A DNA stretch of 64,000 bases, taken from positions 3,114,459 through 3,178,458 of the forward strand of contig NZ_CP021378.1 in NCBI RefSeq assembly GCF_002215495.1, written 5' to 3'. Both the position numbers and the translations under genes were made by a program. Position 1 is the stretch's first letter. Every line of letters begins with the position of its first letter. This stretch comes from Porphyrobacter sp. CACIAM 03H1. GTDB lineage: Bacteria; Pseudomonadota; Alphaproteobacteria; Sphingomonadales; Sphingomonadaceae. The notes under the pieces are model-generated. The model was not told the origin of the DNA. It saw nothing but the letters and a program-made list of their open reading frames with translations, and made no database searches. Positions 26,201-33,211 of this stretch are shown piece after piece.

Positions 26201-28392
26201 GTAAGATCGGCCGTGCCGCCGATGGTGTTGCCGATGCCGGTGGCGGCGATGTTGTTGCCGATCGTCAGCGCGCCGCCGCTGGTGTTGCGCAGCCCGGCGG
26301 TGCTCTCCAGAACGACCGAACCGGTGCCGAAGGCGTTGGCATGGCCGATCTGGACCAGCGCCTGACCAAAGCTCATACCGCCGCTCAGGGTGTTGTTGCC
26401 GTTGAGGGTGAGCGTGCCTGCGCCCACGAATGTCATTCTGCCGGTGCCGGAGATCACCCCGTTCAGCGTGGCACTGGTGCCCGCACTGTCGTATAGTCCG
26501 GTAAAGGCGTTCACCCCTGCCGTGTCGCCCACCAGATCGACAATGGTGTTGCCCAGCAGCTCGATCCGGTTGCCCAGCGTGATCGGCCCTGCACTGACAC
26601 CCGGGGTGGTTTCGATGCCGAGCTGCAGCGTGCCGCCCAGCGTGGTGAGCAGCCCGGTTCCCAGCGCGGTGTTGCTGCCGACGACGAGGTTGCCCGCGCT
26701 CAGCAGCGTTCCGAGGGCGTAGCTGTTGTCGCCGGTCAGCGTCAGCGTGCCGCTGCCGGTCTGGAACACCCGGCCGGTGCCGCTGATCGTGTTGGCGACC
26801 GTGATGGCGTCTGCACTGTTGAAGGTGAGCAGGCTGTTGTTCACCACATTGCCGCTGCCCAGCCTGCCGCCGGTGCCGATGACGAGGGTGCCGTCGTTGA
26901 TCGTGGTAGTGCCGGTGTAGGTGTTGGCGCCGGTCAGCGTCAGAACGCCCGCGCCCTGCTTCGTCAGCGTCCCTGTGCCGCTGATGATGTTGCCGACCGT
27001 CAGGTCGTTCGAGCGGTTGAACACCAGCGCAGCGTTATTGACGACGTTGCCCGTGCACAGCGAGCCGGTGGTTCCCCCGTTGCCGATCTGAAGCGTGCCG
27101 CCGCTGATCGTGGTGGTGCCCACCGCGCTGTTCGCGCCGGTCAGCGTGAAGGTGCCGGTCCCGACCTTGGTGATGCTGCCGTTGCCGCTGACATTTCCGG
27201 ACAGCGTCGTCGATGCGTTGTTGCCCCCGGTCGTGAGCGTGCCGTTCGAGCTCAATCGGAGCGCGCCCGCACCGGAGAGTGATCCGATCGTTTCCGATCC
27301 GACGACAAACAGGCGGGTGCCAGCAGCCATGCTGATAGCCACCGAGTCCGCCACGGCCGCCCCGAACTCGAGGAGCAGGTCGCCCCCGTTGACCGTGACC
27401 GGACCGGTGAAGGTGTTGTTGCCGATCAGCTCGAGAAGGCCGTTACCCTCTTGGATTATTCCGCCGGTGCCCGAGATCGCACCGGTCATGCGGATCGTGG
27501 AATTACCGGCTCCCTCGCTGACGACTGTCAGCGTGGAACTGCCCAGCTGGAAACCGCCGATGCTGTTGAGGAAGGTGCGATCGGTAAAGGTGATGGTGGC
27601 GTTTGCTGCCAGCGAAACCACGTTATTGAAAACCGCGGTGTCGAACGTGGGAGAGCCGCTGTAGGTGAAGCGCAGCGCACCGATCCCGCCGTTTCCGGTA
27701 CCGCTGATGGTCAGCGCGTCCCCGATGCCCACTCCCGCGCCGTTGAACTCCAGCGTCGCGCCGCTGTTGACCGTCGTGCCGCCCGCCGCAGTCCCGAGCG
27801 CGCCGGAATTCGTGATCGTCAACGTGCCCGCCGACACGGTGGTCAGGCCCGAGTAGGTGTTGGCCGCTGTCAGCCGCAGGTTGCCCGCGCCGATCTTCTC
27901 CAGCGGCCGCGCCCCCCCGATTTCCGAGATCACGCCCGATTGGGTCGCGCTTCCCGAGAGAACCTGGAGCTGCGTGGTGCTGGAGTTGAGGACGATCGGC
28001 GTCGCCATGTTCACGCCGTTGGCATAGTCGATCACCGAACCCGTGGTGCGGATCACCCCGGTCGCGCCGCCCGCCGCGCCGTTGCTCGCCAGACGCAGCG
28101 TGCCGCCGGCGACCGTGATGCCGCCGGTGAAGGTGTTGGTTCCCGACAGGGCCAGGGTCCCGCCATCGATCTGGACCGACCCTTGCGAGAGGTTGCCGGT
28201 GAGGGTGAGCGTGCCGCCCCCGCGCTTCGTCAGGCTGCCCGAGCCGGAGATGAGGTTGCCGAACGTCGCGTCGTTCGAGCGGTTGAACACCAGTGCAGCG
28301 TTGTTGACGATGTTGCCCGTGCCCAGCGAGCCGGTGGTTCCCCCGTTGCCGATCTGGAGCGTGTTAGAGGAAGTAGGGATATCCCAACTCAC
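17275..28392 (-). CDS. Giant autotransporter with beta-strand repeats, apparently truncated at its N-terminus
   Basis: 3705 residues. Most is a passenger of autotransporter-associated beta-strand repeats, each with a G-x-L-T-K-x-G-x-G-T-L-T-L-x-G-x-N-T-Y/F-T-G core, predicted to fold as a long beta helix on the cell surface. From about residue 3430 a C-terminal autotransporter barrel (AWAQLFGGWGDGDGDGN..., ending VQVRF with terminal Phe) should sit in the outer membrane. Probable adhesin or biofilm factor. There is no signal peptide: the frame opens at 28413 after TAA, starts with about ten unrelated residues (GTG 28392, MSWDIPTSSN) and then enters a repeat in mid-motif (TLQIGNGGTTGS). The 5' end has therefore been lost, and the product could not be exported as it stands. 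Near-identical blocks occur at spacings of 681 and 531 bp. Confidence 0.85.
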   Translation of the reverse strand: MSWDIPTSSNTLQIGNGGTTGSLGTGNIVNNAALVFNRSNDATFGNLISGSGSLTKRGGGTLTLTGNLSQGSVQIDGGTLALSGTNTFTGGITVAGGTLRLASNGAAGGATGVIRTTGSVIDYANGVNMATPIVLNSSTTQLQVLSGSATQSGVISEIGGARPLEKIGAGNLRLTAANTYSGLTTVSAGTLTITNSGALGTAAGGTTVNSGATLEFNGAGVGIGDALTISGTGNGGIGALRFTYSGSPTFDTAVFNNVVSLAANATITFTDRTFLNSIGGFQLGSSTLTVVSEGAGNSTIRMTGAISGTGGIIQEGNGLLELIGNNTFTGPVTVNGGDLLLEFGAAVADSVAISMAAGTRLFVVGSETIGSLSGAGALRLSSNGTLTTGGNNASTTLSGNVSGNGSITKVGTGTFTLTGANSAVGTTTISGGTLQIGNGGTTGSLCTGNVVNNAALVFNRSNDLTVGNIISGTGTLTKQGAGVLTLTGANTYTGTTTINDGTLVIGTGGRLGSGNVVNNSLLTFNSADAITVANTISGTGRVFQTGSGTLTLTGDNSYALGTLLSAGNLVVGSNTALGTGLLTTLGGTLQLGIETTPGVSAGPITLGNRIELLGNTIVDLVGDTAGVNAFTGLYDSAGTSATLNGVISGTGRMTFVGAGTLTLNGNNTLSGGMSFGQALVQIGHANAFGTGSVVLESTAGLRNTSGGALTIGNNIAATGIGNTIGGTADLTLLGNLSGNGVLSKVQGGTLSINGDVNDFVGGLIINGGTVLVNGTMGNAGAAVVVGSGGTLGGTGTIAGSVNVNSGGTLAAGQSPGTITIGTLTLNAGSNTIFELAQAGVAGGPNNDLIRVTGNLALNGGSISIVRGVGFGAGQYTLFEFGSQSGLLGNLTLNPLGGGFAGSLALGANTVLMNVAGAADQVHWNGSTLAPTGAIVGGSGTWDLTSSNFSNATGTVSGPWAGNGALAIFGGATGGTVTIAADTVLSPSGLRFQTNGYVIAGASAGSGLALAGPTGIETTAGSGATIAVGISGAGSLTKTGPGTLTLTGANTYAGNTSVVGGTLQIGNGGTSGTLGGGNVLNDGALVFNRANDITVANVISGSGTLTKLGAGTLTLSGANTYTGSTTVAAGTLQILAGGSLASGVINSANLTNAGTISGFVVNSGVLGSTGVLGRGLANNATGSAFVSGQLIGTVINAGSITLTGTTTGIADVSQNGGTFNLNGFDTTIQSLAGSGGTLALGSATLTITGTGFPSNTFDGTITGTGSLIKNGPSAFSLSGAQSYTGLTTINGGSLIIGAAESLAGAVQNNAGFGNAGTIAGLVTNAGTLSSTGTLAAGLTNTAGARANVRGSVNGVITNAGTVSLMCVTTGITTLSQSATGVTNLFGFNTAVDALSGGGTVTLGSAILTVGGTSSSSTFGGTITGSGGLTKVGTGTLTLSGANTYTGATRIEGGTLALGANNVIANGSAVQIAGGTLALGTFADTVASVDLSAGSITGGPGSALGVTGDYVQSGGTLATGATVNVGTSASGVIRLSGGTIAGTLNGARAGVGAGIVNGGSVLVTGGMALAGNLNVGTTGTGTLNITGGGIVGNAQGWIGESAGSVGTVNVAGAGSRWDNSSSLIVGFSGTGVLRISDGGIVTAAGGVAGLNAGSDGTLSVSGAGSRLVIQSISSPGLLSVGDAGNGRLELTDGGEILSVNSSIGRLAGGRGSALVSGAGSRWTTSATFFVGGFGEGTLDIVDGGQVASSSAVIGVPAGANGTARVSGIGSRWDASGSISLGNIGTGTLTISDRGAVSGASMTIASDARGTGTLIFGAAEGSAAVAAGTLTTPTIAMGPGAASIIFNHAAADFELAAAISGTGTLRQLAGVTTLSGASTFTGLTSVLGGTLRVTGSLASDVLIGGATLENTGTIGGLVTNNGTLVSTGTLGGGLVNAGGATARISGVLAGAVDNSGTIALTGATSGGAALTQSVTGTLDLAGNSLELGSLAGEGSVRLGSGTLTTGGDDSSTTFAGVISGSGGLVKTGSGIFTLSGVNTFTGLTTVSAGTLAIGAGAALAGGASNAATLTNAGTIAGAVSNTGSLTNTGTIGGLVTNGGTLVSTGTLGGGLVNAGGATAQIAGVVSGAVSNGGTITLTGTTTGIGAVTQLAGGVFDLAGFSTTIGSLAGEGSVRLGSGTLTTGGDDSSTTFAGVISGNGGLVKTGSGTFTLVGANSFTGLTTVSAGTLAIGASGALAGAVLNNATLANAGSIAGAVTNTAVFSNTGSVAGLVTSSGTLTNGGTLGGGLANLVGGNASNTGSIAGGVTNAGTLANSGTIGGLVTNNGTLASTGTLGGGLVNAGGATAQIAGVVTGTVSNGGTITLTGTTTGIGAVTQVAGGVFDLAGFSTTIGSLAGDGSVRLGSGTLTTGGDDSSTTFAGVISGSGGLVKTGSGIFTLSGVNTFTGLTTVSAGTLAIGAGAALAGGASNAATLTNAGTIAGAVGNTGSLSNTGTIGGLVTNGGTLVSTGTLGGGLVNAGGATAQISGVVSGAVSNGGTITLTGTTTGITGLVQVAGGRFDLAGFATTLGGLSGEGAVLLGSGDLTVDTGAGSTRFAGVISGSGGLTKRGAQTLALAGANTFTGLVTVSGGTLLVETGGSLASAVLNNADLANGGTIAGLVTNNGTFLTAGRVIGGLVNNGSVQLAGQIDGAVTNNGRITNIGGAMLLGRFTQAAGGSLNLSGFSSSLGSLAGGGTIALGSATLFVGGDNSSSTFAGVISGSGGLVKTGSGTFTLDGVNTYTGTNFVNAGTLVVGSGAAVVPVPAAAPAAAASGAASGDVVPAVAAAALRPALSAGASELSGGPALVTLGRDGAMTTSALATVDLSAPAIDVLTAPAAGAAVPASTTLSAAVIAGSVVNNAVLVNNGTILGQVSNAAGASARNQGVIAGTVFNDGSLVSTGTLGRGLVNNGTAQIAGVLNGDVVNAGRIDLTGATTGIAILEQAAGGSFNLAGFDTRVGAISGAGAIILGNARLTTGTDGIATLFGGVISGTGGLTKVGTGRLVLTGTNTYTGGTTISGGVLQLGNGGTTGAIAGPVVNNGALVINRSDAFTFANVISGTGIFVQDGTGTTTLTGANTYRGGTLVSRGRLVGNTVSLQGLIENNAALEFAQTSAGTFAGSLVGTGVFDKTGAGLLTLTGNSNGFTGGTFVRAGELRVTGGLAGSRVTVLSGATLSGSGTIGGLTANSGSIIAHGADGPGVLGVNGAVNLQAGSTLQLQIRANGLSDAIVSNGAASLGGTAAFTNLGGVYAFNSEIVLLQADGGRTGTFNAATGFAGFGILYRPELVYTATQARLRMAPNLLANIVGSTPLTANQRSVVNRIDGAVTAGYNPQPLFNVYALPTAQLPGAFDQLSGEIYATAAGVGMEQERLVREAVLGRVNTLAMAARGAPEAGQGAGAWAQLFGGWGDGDGDGNAARFEADRMGFATGIDFGNANENGSWRAGLFGLRIQSDVTIDARGSSAEVQQSGGGAYAAISTGGLTATVGGYLAEVDLRAFRSIALPGFAEDNVGTTEGRGRQAFAELSYTLTAGKSQFRPFVGGAIGSFRLDALTERGGAAALAMTRQRYSTGSVTAGVDAMVPVGKRLDVLGTLAGRAQLGDRDPRAQLALAAAPQQGFAIEGVQLDKFALAARLEARLKLEDNLEISAGYNGLIGSTITDHGARATVQVRF
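21148..22440. repeat. Near-identical repeat blocks inside the autotransporter gene
   Basis: The segment GAAGGTGGTGGAGCTGTC and its flanks recur at about 21148, 21829 and 22359; a second marker AAGGCTGCC occurs at 21220, 21901 and 22432. Runs of well over 100 bases around them differ at only a few positions. The blocks encode the GSVRLGSGTLTTGGDDSS passenger unit. Confidence 0.8.
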
Positions 28393-28514
28393 TCCAGTTG
28401 TGCCCTGCCGGCTTTACTTCCAACCTGCCATTCTATGAAGAATTGAAGGCCGGTATCTTCGACCAGAGTTGACCGACACTGCCTCGCGTCGGACTTTGCA
28501 TTGGGCGCTCCCGC
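28393..28514. other. Junction between autotransporter remnant and crtC
   Basis: About 120 bp with no gene. Repeat similarity of the autotransporter ends near 28363 (after GATCTGGAGCGTG) and unrelated sequence begins, continuing to the crtC stop at 28515. No terminal inverted repeat or target duplication is evident. Confidence 0.6.
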
Positions 28515-29435
28515 CTAACCCTTGCGCCGCGGCATCCGGTAGGGGAGCATGAACTGCACCAGCGGCGAGGCGAAGCGGCGCATGTCGAGGCTTTCCTGCA
28601 CCGCCACCACCTCCTCGCCCAGAAAGCGCGAGGCGAGCTCGCTGCGGGCGTAGAAGGGGGTGTCCTCCCAGGTCCGGCGCACCTCGGCGACGCCGATGTC
28701 GGAGCGGGTGCGACGGGCGATGCCCCACTTGCTGTCGGGGAGCGCCGCGATGGGCGGCAACTCGACCGGCTCGGGCACGCCCCTGGCATCGAACCGCAGC
28801 GCGCTCGCGAACAGCGAACCGTCTCCGCGTTCGCCCTCGTAGCATACCAGCGCGCCTTCCGTCAGATGCGCGCGCGACCAGTGCCACGTGTTGAAGCCGG
28901 TCTCGAGCGGCTCGGCCCCCCGGTTGTGGTCGAGATAGGCGCGGCCCTGCCACCTGAGCGCCGGGGCGGTCATCTCGACCTCGATCCGCGCGCAGGGGGC
29001 AAGGCAGTGCCAGATGTGGCTCTCCGCCCCGTCGAGCGCGAAGGCGGTGCGGTTGAGCATCTCGGGCCACACCCGCACCGTGCCGCGCACCGGACGCTGC
29101 CACGGCACGAACAGCCGCGTGTCGCCTTCGACGATGTCGATGGTCAGCGCCCCGCCCTCCCAGCGCACGTTGCTGGGGCCGATGGCGAGGGTGCTGGCAT
29201 CGCGCGCAACCGTATCGCGCCGCCGCTCGGTCATCGCCCAACGCGCCTGCGGGCCGTAGAGCGCGACGTTGAGCGAACAGTGATCCAGCGGGTCGCTCCG
29301 ACCGCTCTTCTTGTAATAGGGCGAGAAGACGCTGCCCAGGAAGGCGATGATCGTCAGCCCGTGCTGCCCGTCGTCGCTGATCGCGTCGACATACCACCAG
29401 CTGTAGCCGCCCGCGGGGATGTCCTCGTCGAAGCG
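28515..29435 (-). CDS. crtC: Acyclic carotenoid 1,2-hydratase CrtC; start codon unresolved
   Basis: Adds water to the 1,2 double bond of acyclic carotenoids (neurosporene/lycopene type) in the spheroidene or spirilloxanthin pathway. The family sequence begins [18 protein letters not shown] and continues through [26 protein letters not shown], and [11 protein letters not shown], which holds His and Trp at an active-site-like position; about 306 residues. No ATG, GTG or TTG exists in this frame between the domain start and ATG 29723, far inside crtD; the next internal ATG (AMTERRRD, near 29237) would remove the conserved N-terminus. The crtD frame runs on across the same DNA in the other register. 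Either a base has been gained or lost here, or a rare start (CTG) is used. Coordinates begin at the conserved domain, not at a proven start. Confidence 0.85.
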   Translation of the reverse strand, partial: RFDEDIPAGGYSWWYVDAISDDGQHGLTIIAFLGSVFSPYYKKSGRSDPLDHCSLNVALYGPQARWAMTERRRDTVARDASTLAIGPSNVRWEGGALTIDIVEGDTRLFVPWQRPVRGTVRVWPEMLNRTAFALDGAESHIWHCLAPCARIEVEMTAPALRWQGRAYLDHNRGAEPLETGFNTWHWSRAHLTEGALVCYEGERGDGSLFASALRFDARGVPEPVELPPIAALPDSKWGIARRTRSDIGVAEVRRTWEDTPFYARSELASRFLGEEVVAVQESLDMRRFASPLVQFMLPYRMPRRKG

Positions 29436-30916
29436 AGGTCCTTCGCGATCACCCGCGCGGCCAGCTGCCCGGACAAGGCTGCCATGGGCACCCCAGCCGC
29501 CGGATGGGTCGCCCCGCCCGTGCAGTACAGCCCGGGAAGGCGCGTCTTCGGCCCCTGCCGCTGGAAGGAGGCCGCCCAGCCGTGCGACGCTCTGCCATAG
29601 AGGGCGCCGCCCGTGGCCGGGAAGAGGTGCTCCCAGTCCTGCGGGGTCATGAGCCGATGCGGCAGCGGGTCTTCCAGTTGCAGGCCGCAGCGTTTCAGCG
29701 TGGCGATCATGGCCCGTGTGCATCGCTCTCTCTCCTCGGGTGTGTAGGTGTGGACGTCTCCGTCGGCAGGGGCGTTGACGATGATCTGGAGCCGCTCGCG
29801 GCCCTGCGGCGCGGGCGCGCCAAGCTGGGCGTCGCGGTCGATGGCGCAGACATAGACCGTGGGCTCGGACGGCGTGCCGCCCGCGGCGATCTCGCGGAAC
29901 TCGCGCGGGTAGTCGCGCGAGAAGAAGACGTTGTGGTGGGTCAGCTCGAAGCCGCGCGTCTCGGCATGGGCATACCACACCAGCGCCGAGAGCGAGCGCT
30001 TGGCCTGCGGGATCGCGGGCACCGCGCGCGCCGCCGCCTCGCCGAAGCGCCCGGTGGCGAGCGCGCCGGGATCGCCGTTGCAGATGACGATGTCGGCGGG
30101 GATCACCTCGCCCGATGCAAGGCGCACCCCGCTGGCGCGTCCTTGCGCCGTGAGGATCTCGGCCACCGGCGCGCCGGTGCGCACCCGCGCGCCCTGCCGC
30201 TCGGCAAGGCCCGCGAGCGCCTTTGCCAGCGCATGGATGCCGCCCTCGATCAGCCACACCCCGCGCGCCTCGAGATGGGCGATGAGCATCAGCGTCGCGG
30301 GCGCGGCGAAGGGCGAGGAGCCGCAATAGGTTGCATAGCGCCCGAACAATTGCCGAAGGCGCGGGTCGGCGAAGTGCTCTCCGAGCGCGGTCCACATCCC
30401 GTCGAAGGGGCGCATCGCCAGCGCGTCGCCGATCCGCCACGGCCCGATCCGCCACATCATCGGCAAGGGCGTCGAGGCCTTGTCTCCGCGCAGGAAGGGT
30501 TCCTCCAGCACGCCGAAGATCCGGGCGGCCTCGGCGGCGAAGGCGCGGTAGCCCCGCGCGGCATCCTCCCCGGCGAAGGCGGCCACGGCCGCGGCGCTCG
30601 CTTCGGGGTCGGCGAAAAGATCGAGATGGCCGCCATCGTCCCACGCATGGCGGGCGATCACCTCGGCGCGGCGGGCGGTGACATGGTCATCAAGCTGCGC
30701 CCCGCAGGCGGCGAAGACCTCGTCGAACACGGCGCGGTAGGTGAAGACCGTCGGCCCGCCGTCGATTGCGGCGCCATCGACCTCGACCCGGCGTGCCTTG
30801 CCGCCGACCCAGGCTTCCTTCTCGAGCACGATGACATCGGCGCCGCGCGCGGCGAGCAGGGCGGCGCTGGTGAGGCCGCCGATCCCGGCTCCGATCACGG
30901 CGACTCGCGCGTGCAC
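29354..30916 (-). CDS. crtD: Carotenoid 3,4-desaturase CrtD (methoxyneurosporene dehydrogenase)
   Basis: FAD-dependent phytoene-desaturase-type enzyme that introduces the C-3,4 double bond in 1-hydroxy carotenoids. FAD motif [21 protein letters not shown] at the N-terminus, C-terminal [26 protein letters not shown] as in the CrtI/CrtD family. GTG 30916 ([11 protein letters not shown]) is chosen: it is close to the glycine motif and leaves a leader of about 22 nt after the predicted promoter, whereas TTG 30937 would be nearly leaderless. The last 32 residues (from about DLASTRTSP) overlap the crtC domain in another frame and look unnatural, so the true stop has probably been lost by a frameshift. 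Confidence 0.93.
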   Translation of the reverse strand: MHARVAVIGAGIGGLTSAALLAARGADVIVLEKEAWVGGKARRVEVDGAAIDGGPTVFTYRAVFDEVFAACGAQLDDHVTARRAEVIARHAWDDGGHLDLFADPEASAAAVAAFAGEDAARGYRAFAAEAARIFGVLEEPFLRGDKASTPLPMMWRIGPWRIGDALAMRPFDGMWTALGEHFADPRLRQLFGRYATYCGSSPFAAPATLMLIAHLEARGVWLIEGGIHALAKALAGLAERQGARVRTGAPVAEILTAQGRASGVRLASGEVIPADIVICNGDPGALATGRFGEAAARAVPAIPQAKRSLSALVWYAHAETRGFELTHHNVFFSRDYPREFREIAAGGTPSEPTVYVCAIDRDAQLGAPAPQGRERLQIIVNAPADGDVHTYTPEERERCTRAMIATLKRCGLQLEDPLPHRLMTPQDWEHLFPATGGALYGRASHGWAASFQRQGPKTRLPGLYCTGGATHPAAGVPMAALSGQLAARVIAKDLASTRTSPRAATAGGMSTRSATTGSTG

Positions 30917-30945
30917 CTGTCCTCGCTCCGTCAACAACCGCGATT

Positions 30946-30974
30946 ATCATTGACCTTACGCGCCTACATGTCCA
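30946..30974 (-). promoter_or_regulatory. crtD promoter
   Basis: On the minus strand TGGACA (30974-30969), 17-bp spacer, AATGAT (30951-30946). The -35 box is one end of the PpsR operator. The same -10 hexamer and spacing occur at bchF. Confidence 0.65.
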
Positions 30975-30986
30975 ATCTTTTAGACA
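30969..30986. promoter_or_regulatory. PpsR/CrtJ-type operator between crtD and crtF
   Basis: TGTCCAATCTTTTAGACA is a perfect match to TGT-N12-ACA. It covers the -35 box of crtD and, for crtF, the region of a possible promoter TTGACC (30950-30955)-17 bp-CAATCT (30973-30978). Confidence 0.85.
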
Positions 30987-31010
30987 TATGGCCCGTGAAG
31001 CACCCCGACA

Positions 31011-32135
31011 GTGAGCCGCTGGGCCGCCTTCAAGCTCGGTTACGTGGCCCGCCGCAACCGGCTGTTCTCGAGCGCCGGATTCCAGCACTGGGCCGCCCGC
31101 TTGCCGCTGATCCGGTGGATCGCGCGCAGCCGCGCCAATGGCGCCTTCGACCTGCTGGCAGGCTTTGCCTACTCGCAAGTCCTGCGCGCCTATGTCGAAG
31201 GCGGGCTGTTCGACGTGCTGACGGACGGCCCGCTGTCCGCCGCCGATGTCGCCGCAAGGATGGACCTGTCGGAGAGCGCCGCGCTCACCCTACTGCGCGC
31301 GGGCCGCCCGCTGATGCTGTCCGAGGAGCCGGTGCCGGACCACTGGATGCTGGGAGAGCAAGGCGCTGTTTTCGCGACCAATCCCGGCGTGCAGGCGATG
31401 GTGCGCCATCACCGCCTGCTCTATGCCGACCTTGCCGATCCGCTCGCCCTGCTGCGCGCGGACAGGGCCGAGCCCACGGCGCTCTCGCGCTTCTGGACCT
31501 ATGCCGGGGCGCTTCAGGGCGTGACCGAAAGGGGCGAGGACACGGCGGAATATTCGGCATTGATGGCCGCCTCGCAGCACTTCGTGGCCGAGGAGGTGCT
31601 GGCTGCGGTCACCTTCCGCGACGTCGAGCGGCTGCTCGATGTCGGCGGCGGACACGGCGCCTTCCTCCGGCAGATCGGCGCGGCCTGGCCGCAGCTGAAG
31701 CTCGGCCTGTTCGATCTTCCGGAGGTCGCCGCGACCGGGGCCGCGGTGCTGGGCGAGGCGCTCGGCCCACACCGCGTCACCGCGCACCCCGGGAATTTCT
31801 TCAGCGATTCCATACCGCAAGGCTACGACATGGTGTCGCTCATCCGGATCCTCCACGATCACGACGATGCGCCCGCGCAGAGCCTGCTTGCCAATATCCG
31901 CGCCAGCCTCGCCTCCGGCGCGCGGCTGCTGATCGCCGAGCCGATGGCGCGCATCCCCGGCGCCGAACCGATGGGCGAGGCCTTTTTCGGCCTCTACCTC
32001 TGGGCGATGGGCTCGGGGCGCCCGCGCAGCCCGGCCGAGATCATCGCCATGTGCCGCCAGGCCGGCTTTGCCCGCGCTCGCCTCGTCGCGACCGCGCAAC
32101 CGGTCAACGCAAGCGTGATCATCGCCACCGCCTGA
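31011..32135 (+). CDS. crtF: Carotenoid 1-O-methyltransferase CrtF
   Basis: SAM-dependent O-methyltransferase that methylates the 1-hydroxyl of demethylspheroidene-type carotenoids. 374 residues. N-terminal dimerisation/winged-helix part ([25 protein letters not shown]), then the SAM site [11 protein letters not shown] (about residues 207-217) and the family motif [10 protein letters not shown]. The start is GTG 31011; a weak GAAG is the only upstream ribosome-binding signal. Divergent from crtD, in the direction of bchC. Confidence 0.94.
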   Translation: MSRWAAFKLGYVARRNRLFSSAGFQHWAARLPLIRWIARSRANGAFDLLAGFAYSQVLRAYVEGGLFDVLTDGPLSAADVAARMDLSESAALTLLRAGRPLMLSEEPVPDHWMLGEQGAVFATNPGVQAMVRHHRLLYADLADPLALLRADRAEPTALSRFWTYAGALQGVTERGEDTAEYSALMAASQHFVAEEVLAAVTFRDVERLLDVGGGHGAFLRQIGAAWPQLKLGLFDLPEVAATGAAVLGEALGPHRVTAHPGNFFSDSIPQGYDMVSLIRILHDHDDAPAQSLLANIRASLASGARLLIAEPMARIPGAEPMGEAFFGLYLWAMGSGRPRSPAEIIAMCRQAGFARARLVATAQPVNASVIIATA

Positions 32136-32143
32136 GCATAATT

Positions 32144-32161
32144 TGTCCAAGTTGTTTGACA
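32144..32161. promoter_or_regulatory. PpsR/CrtJ-type operator of bchC
   Basis: TGTCCAAGTTGTTTGACA, a perfect TGT-N12-ACA. Its last six bases TTGACA are the -35 box of the bchC promoter. Confidence 0.87.
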
Positions 32162-32184
32162 GTCGGGAACGTAAGGCGTAGCAC
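32156..32184 (+). promoter_or_regulatory. bchC (bchCXYZ-puf) promoter
   Basis: TTGACA (32156-32161), 17-bp spacer, TAGCAC (32179-32184). This leaves a leader of about 70 nt to the bchC ATG. Overlap of -35 and operator implies repression by occlusion. Confidence 0.65.
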
Positions 32185-32263
32185 ACAGTTGGGAGAACGT
32201 AGCTGCGGGGTTTTCGACTCGGCGTTCGCGCCTCGAATTGACCCCTCAGGGAGGACCGAGGAC

Positions 32264-33211
32264 ATGAACACGCTGGCCGTCATTCTCGAAGCACCGGAGC
32301 GCCTCGCTCTCCGGTCGCTCGAAATGAAGCCGGTGGAAGCCTCGGACGTTCTCGTCGAGATCGCCTGGAGCGGCATCAGCACCGGCACCGAAAAGCTCCT
32401 CTTCACCGGACGCATGCCGCCCTTCCCGGGGCTCGGCTATCCGCTGGTGCCGGGCTATGAATCGGTCGGCCGCATCGTCGAGACCGGGCCCGATGCCCGC
32501 TCACGGCTGGGCGACTGGGTCTTCGTGCCCGGGGCCAATTGCTACACCGATGCGCGCGGCCTCTTCGGCGGCACGGCGCGGCGGGTGATCGTGCCCTCGG
32601 CCCGGGCGCTGCCCATTCCCGAACACCTCGGCGAGGCCGGCGTGCTCTGCGCGCTCGCCGCGACCGCGCTCCACGCGATCAAGGGCGGCTTTGCCCGGCG
32701 CGAGTCGTTGCCCGACCTGATCGTCGGGCACGGCGTGCTCGGCCGCCTGCTCGCCCGTCTGACGCTCGCCCTGGGCGGCGCGGCGCCGACGGTGTGGGAA
32801 ACCAATCCCGCCCGCCGCAATGGCGCGGCCGGCTACACCGTCATCGACCCCGCCGCCGACGAGCGGCGCGATTATCACGCGATCTACGACGCCAGCGGGG
32901 ATGCCGGCCTGATCGACGATCTCGTCATGCGCCTTTCCAAGGGCGGAGAGATCGTGCTCGCGGGCTTCTATTCCGAACGCGTCAGCTTCGCCTTCCCGGC
33001 CGCCTTCATGCGCGAGGCGCATTTCCGTGTCGCCGCCGAATGGCAGCCGGGCGACCTCGCCGAAACGCGGGCGCTGATCGAATGCGGCAGGCTCGACCTC
33101 AAGGGTCTCGTCACCAACCGGCGCCCTGCCGGAGAGGCGCTCGACGCCTACCCCCAAGCCTTCAGCGATCCCGATTGCCTGAAGATGGTCCTCGATTGGA
33201 GCGAATGCTGA
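32264..33211 (+). CDS. bchC: 3-hydroxyethyl bacteriochlorophyllide a dehydrogenase
   Basis: Oxidises the C-3 hydroxyethyl group of bacteriochlorophyllide to acetyl, using NAD+. 315 residues, zinc-less MDR-type fold: [31 protein letters not shown] at the N-terminus and the Rossmann segment [16 protein letters not shown] strong ribosome-binding site (GGGAGG, with GAGGAC closer) precedes the ATG. The stop overlaps the bchX start as TGATG. First gene of bchCXYZ-pufBALM. Confidence 0.97.
   Translation: MNTLAVILEAPERLALRSLEMKPVEASDVLVEIAWSGISTGTEKLLFTGRMPPFPGLGYPLVPGYESVGRIVETGPDARSRLGDWVFVPGANCYTDARGLFGGTARRVIVPSARALPIPEHLGEAGVLCALAATALHAIKGGFARRESLPDLIVGHGVLGRLLARLTLALGGAAPTVWETNPARRNGAAGYTVIDPAADERRDYHAIYDASGDAGLIDDLVMRLSKGGEIVLAGFYSERVSFAFPAAFMREAHFRVAAEWQPGDLAETRALIECGRLDLKGLVTNRRPAGEALDAYPQAFSDPDCLKMVLDWSEC

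Noticed and set aside
29504..33211. 1235-codon plus-strand frame ending in BchC sequence
   Set aside because: It is antisense to crtD, then out of frame with crtF, and only its last part is bchC, which has its own strong ribosome-binding site and ATG.
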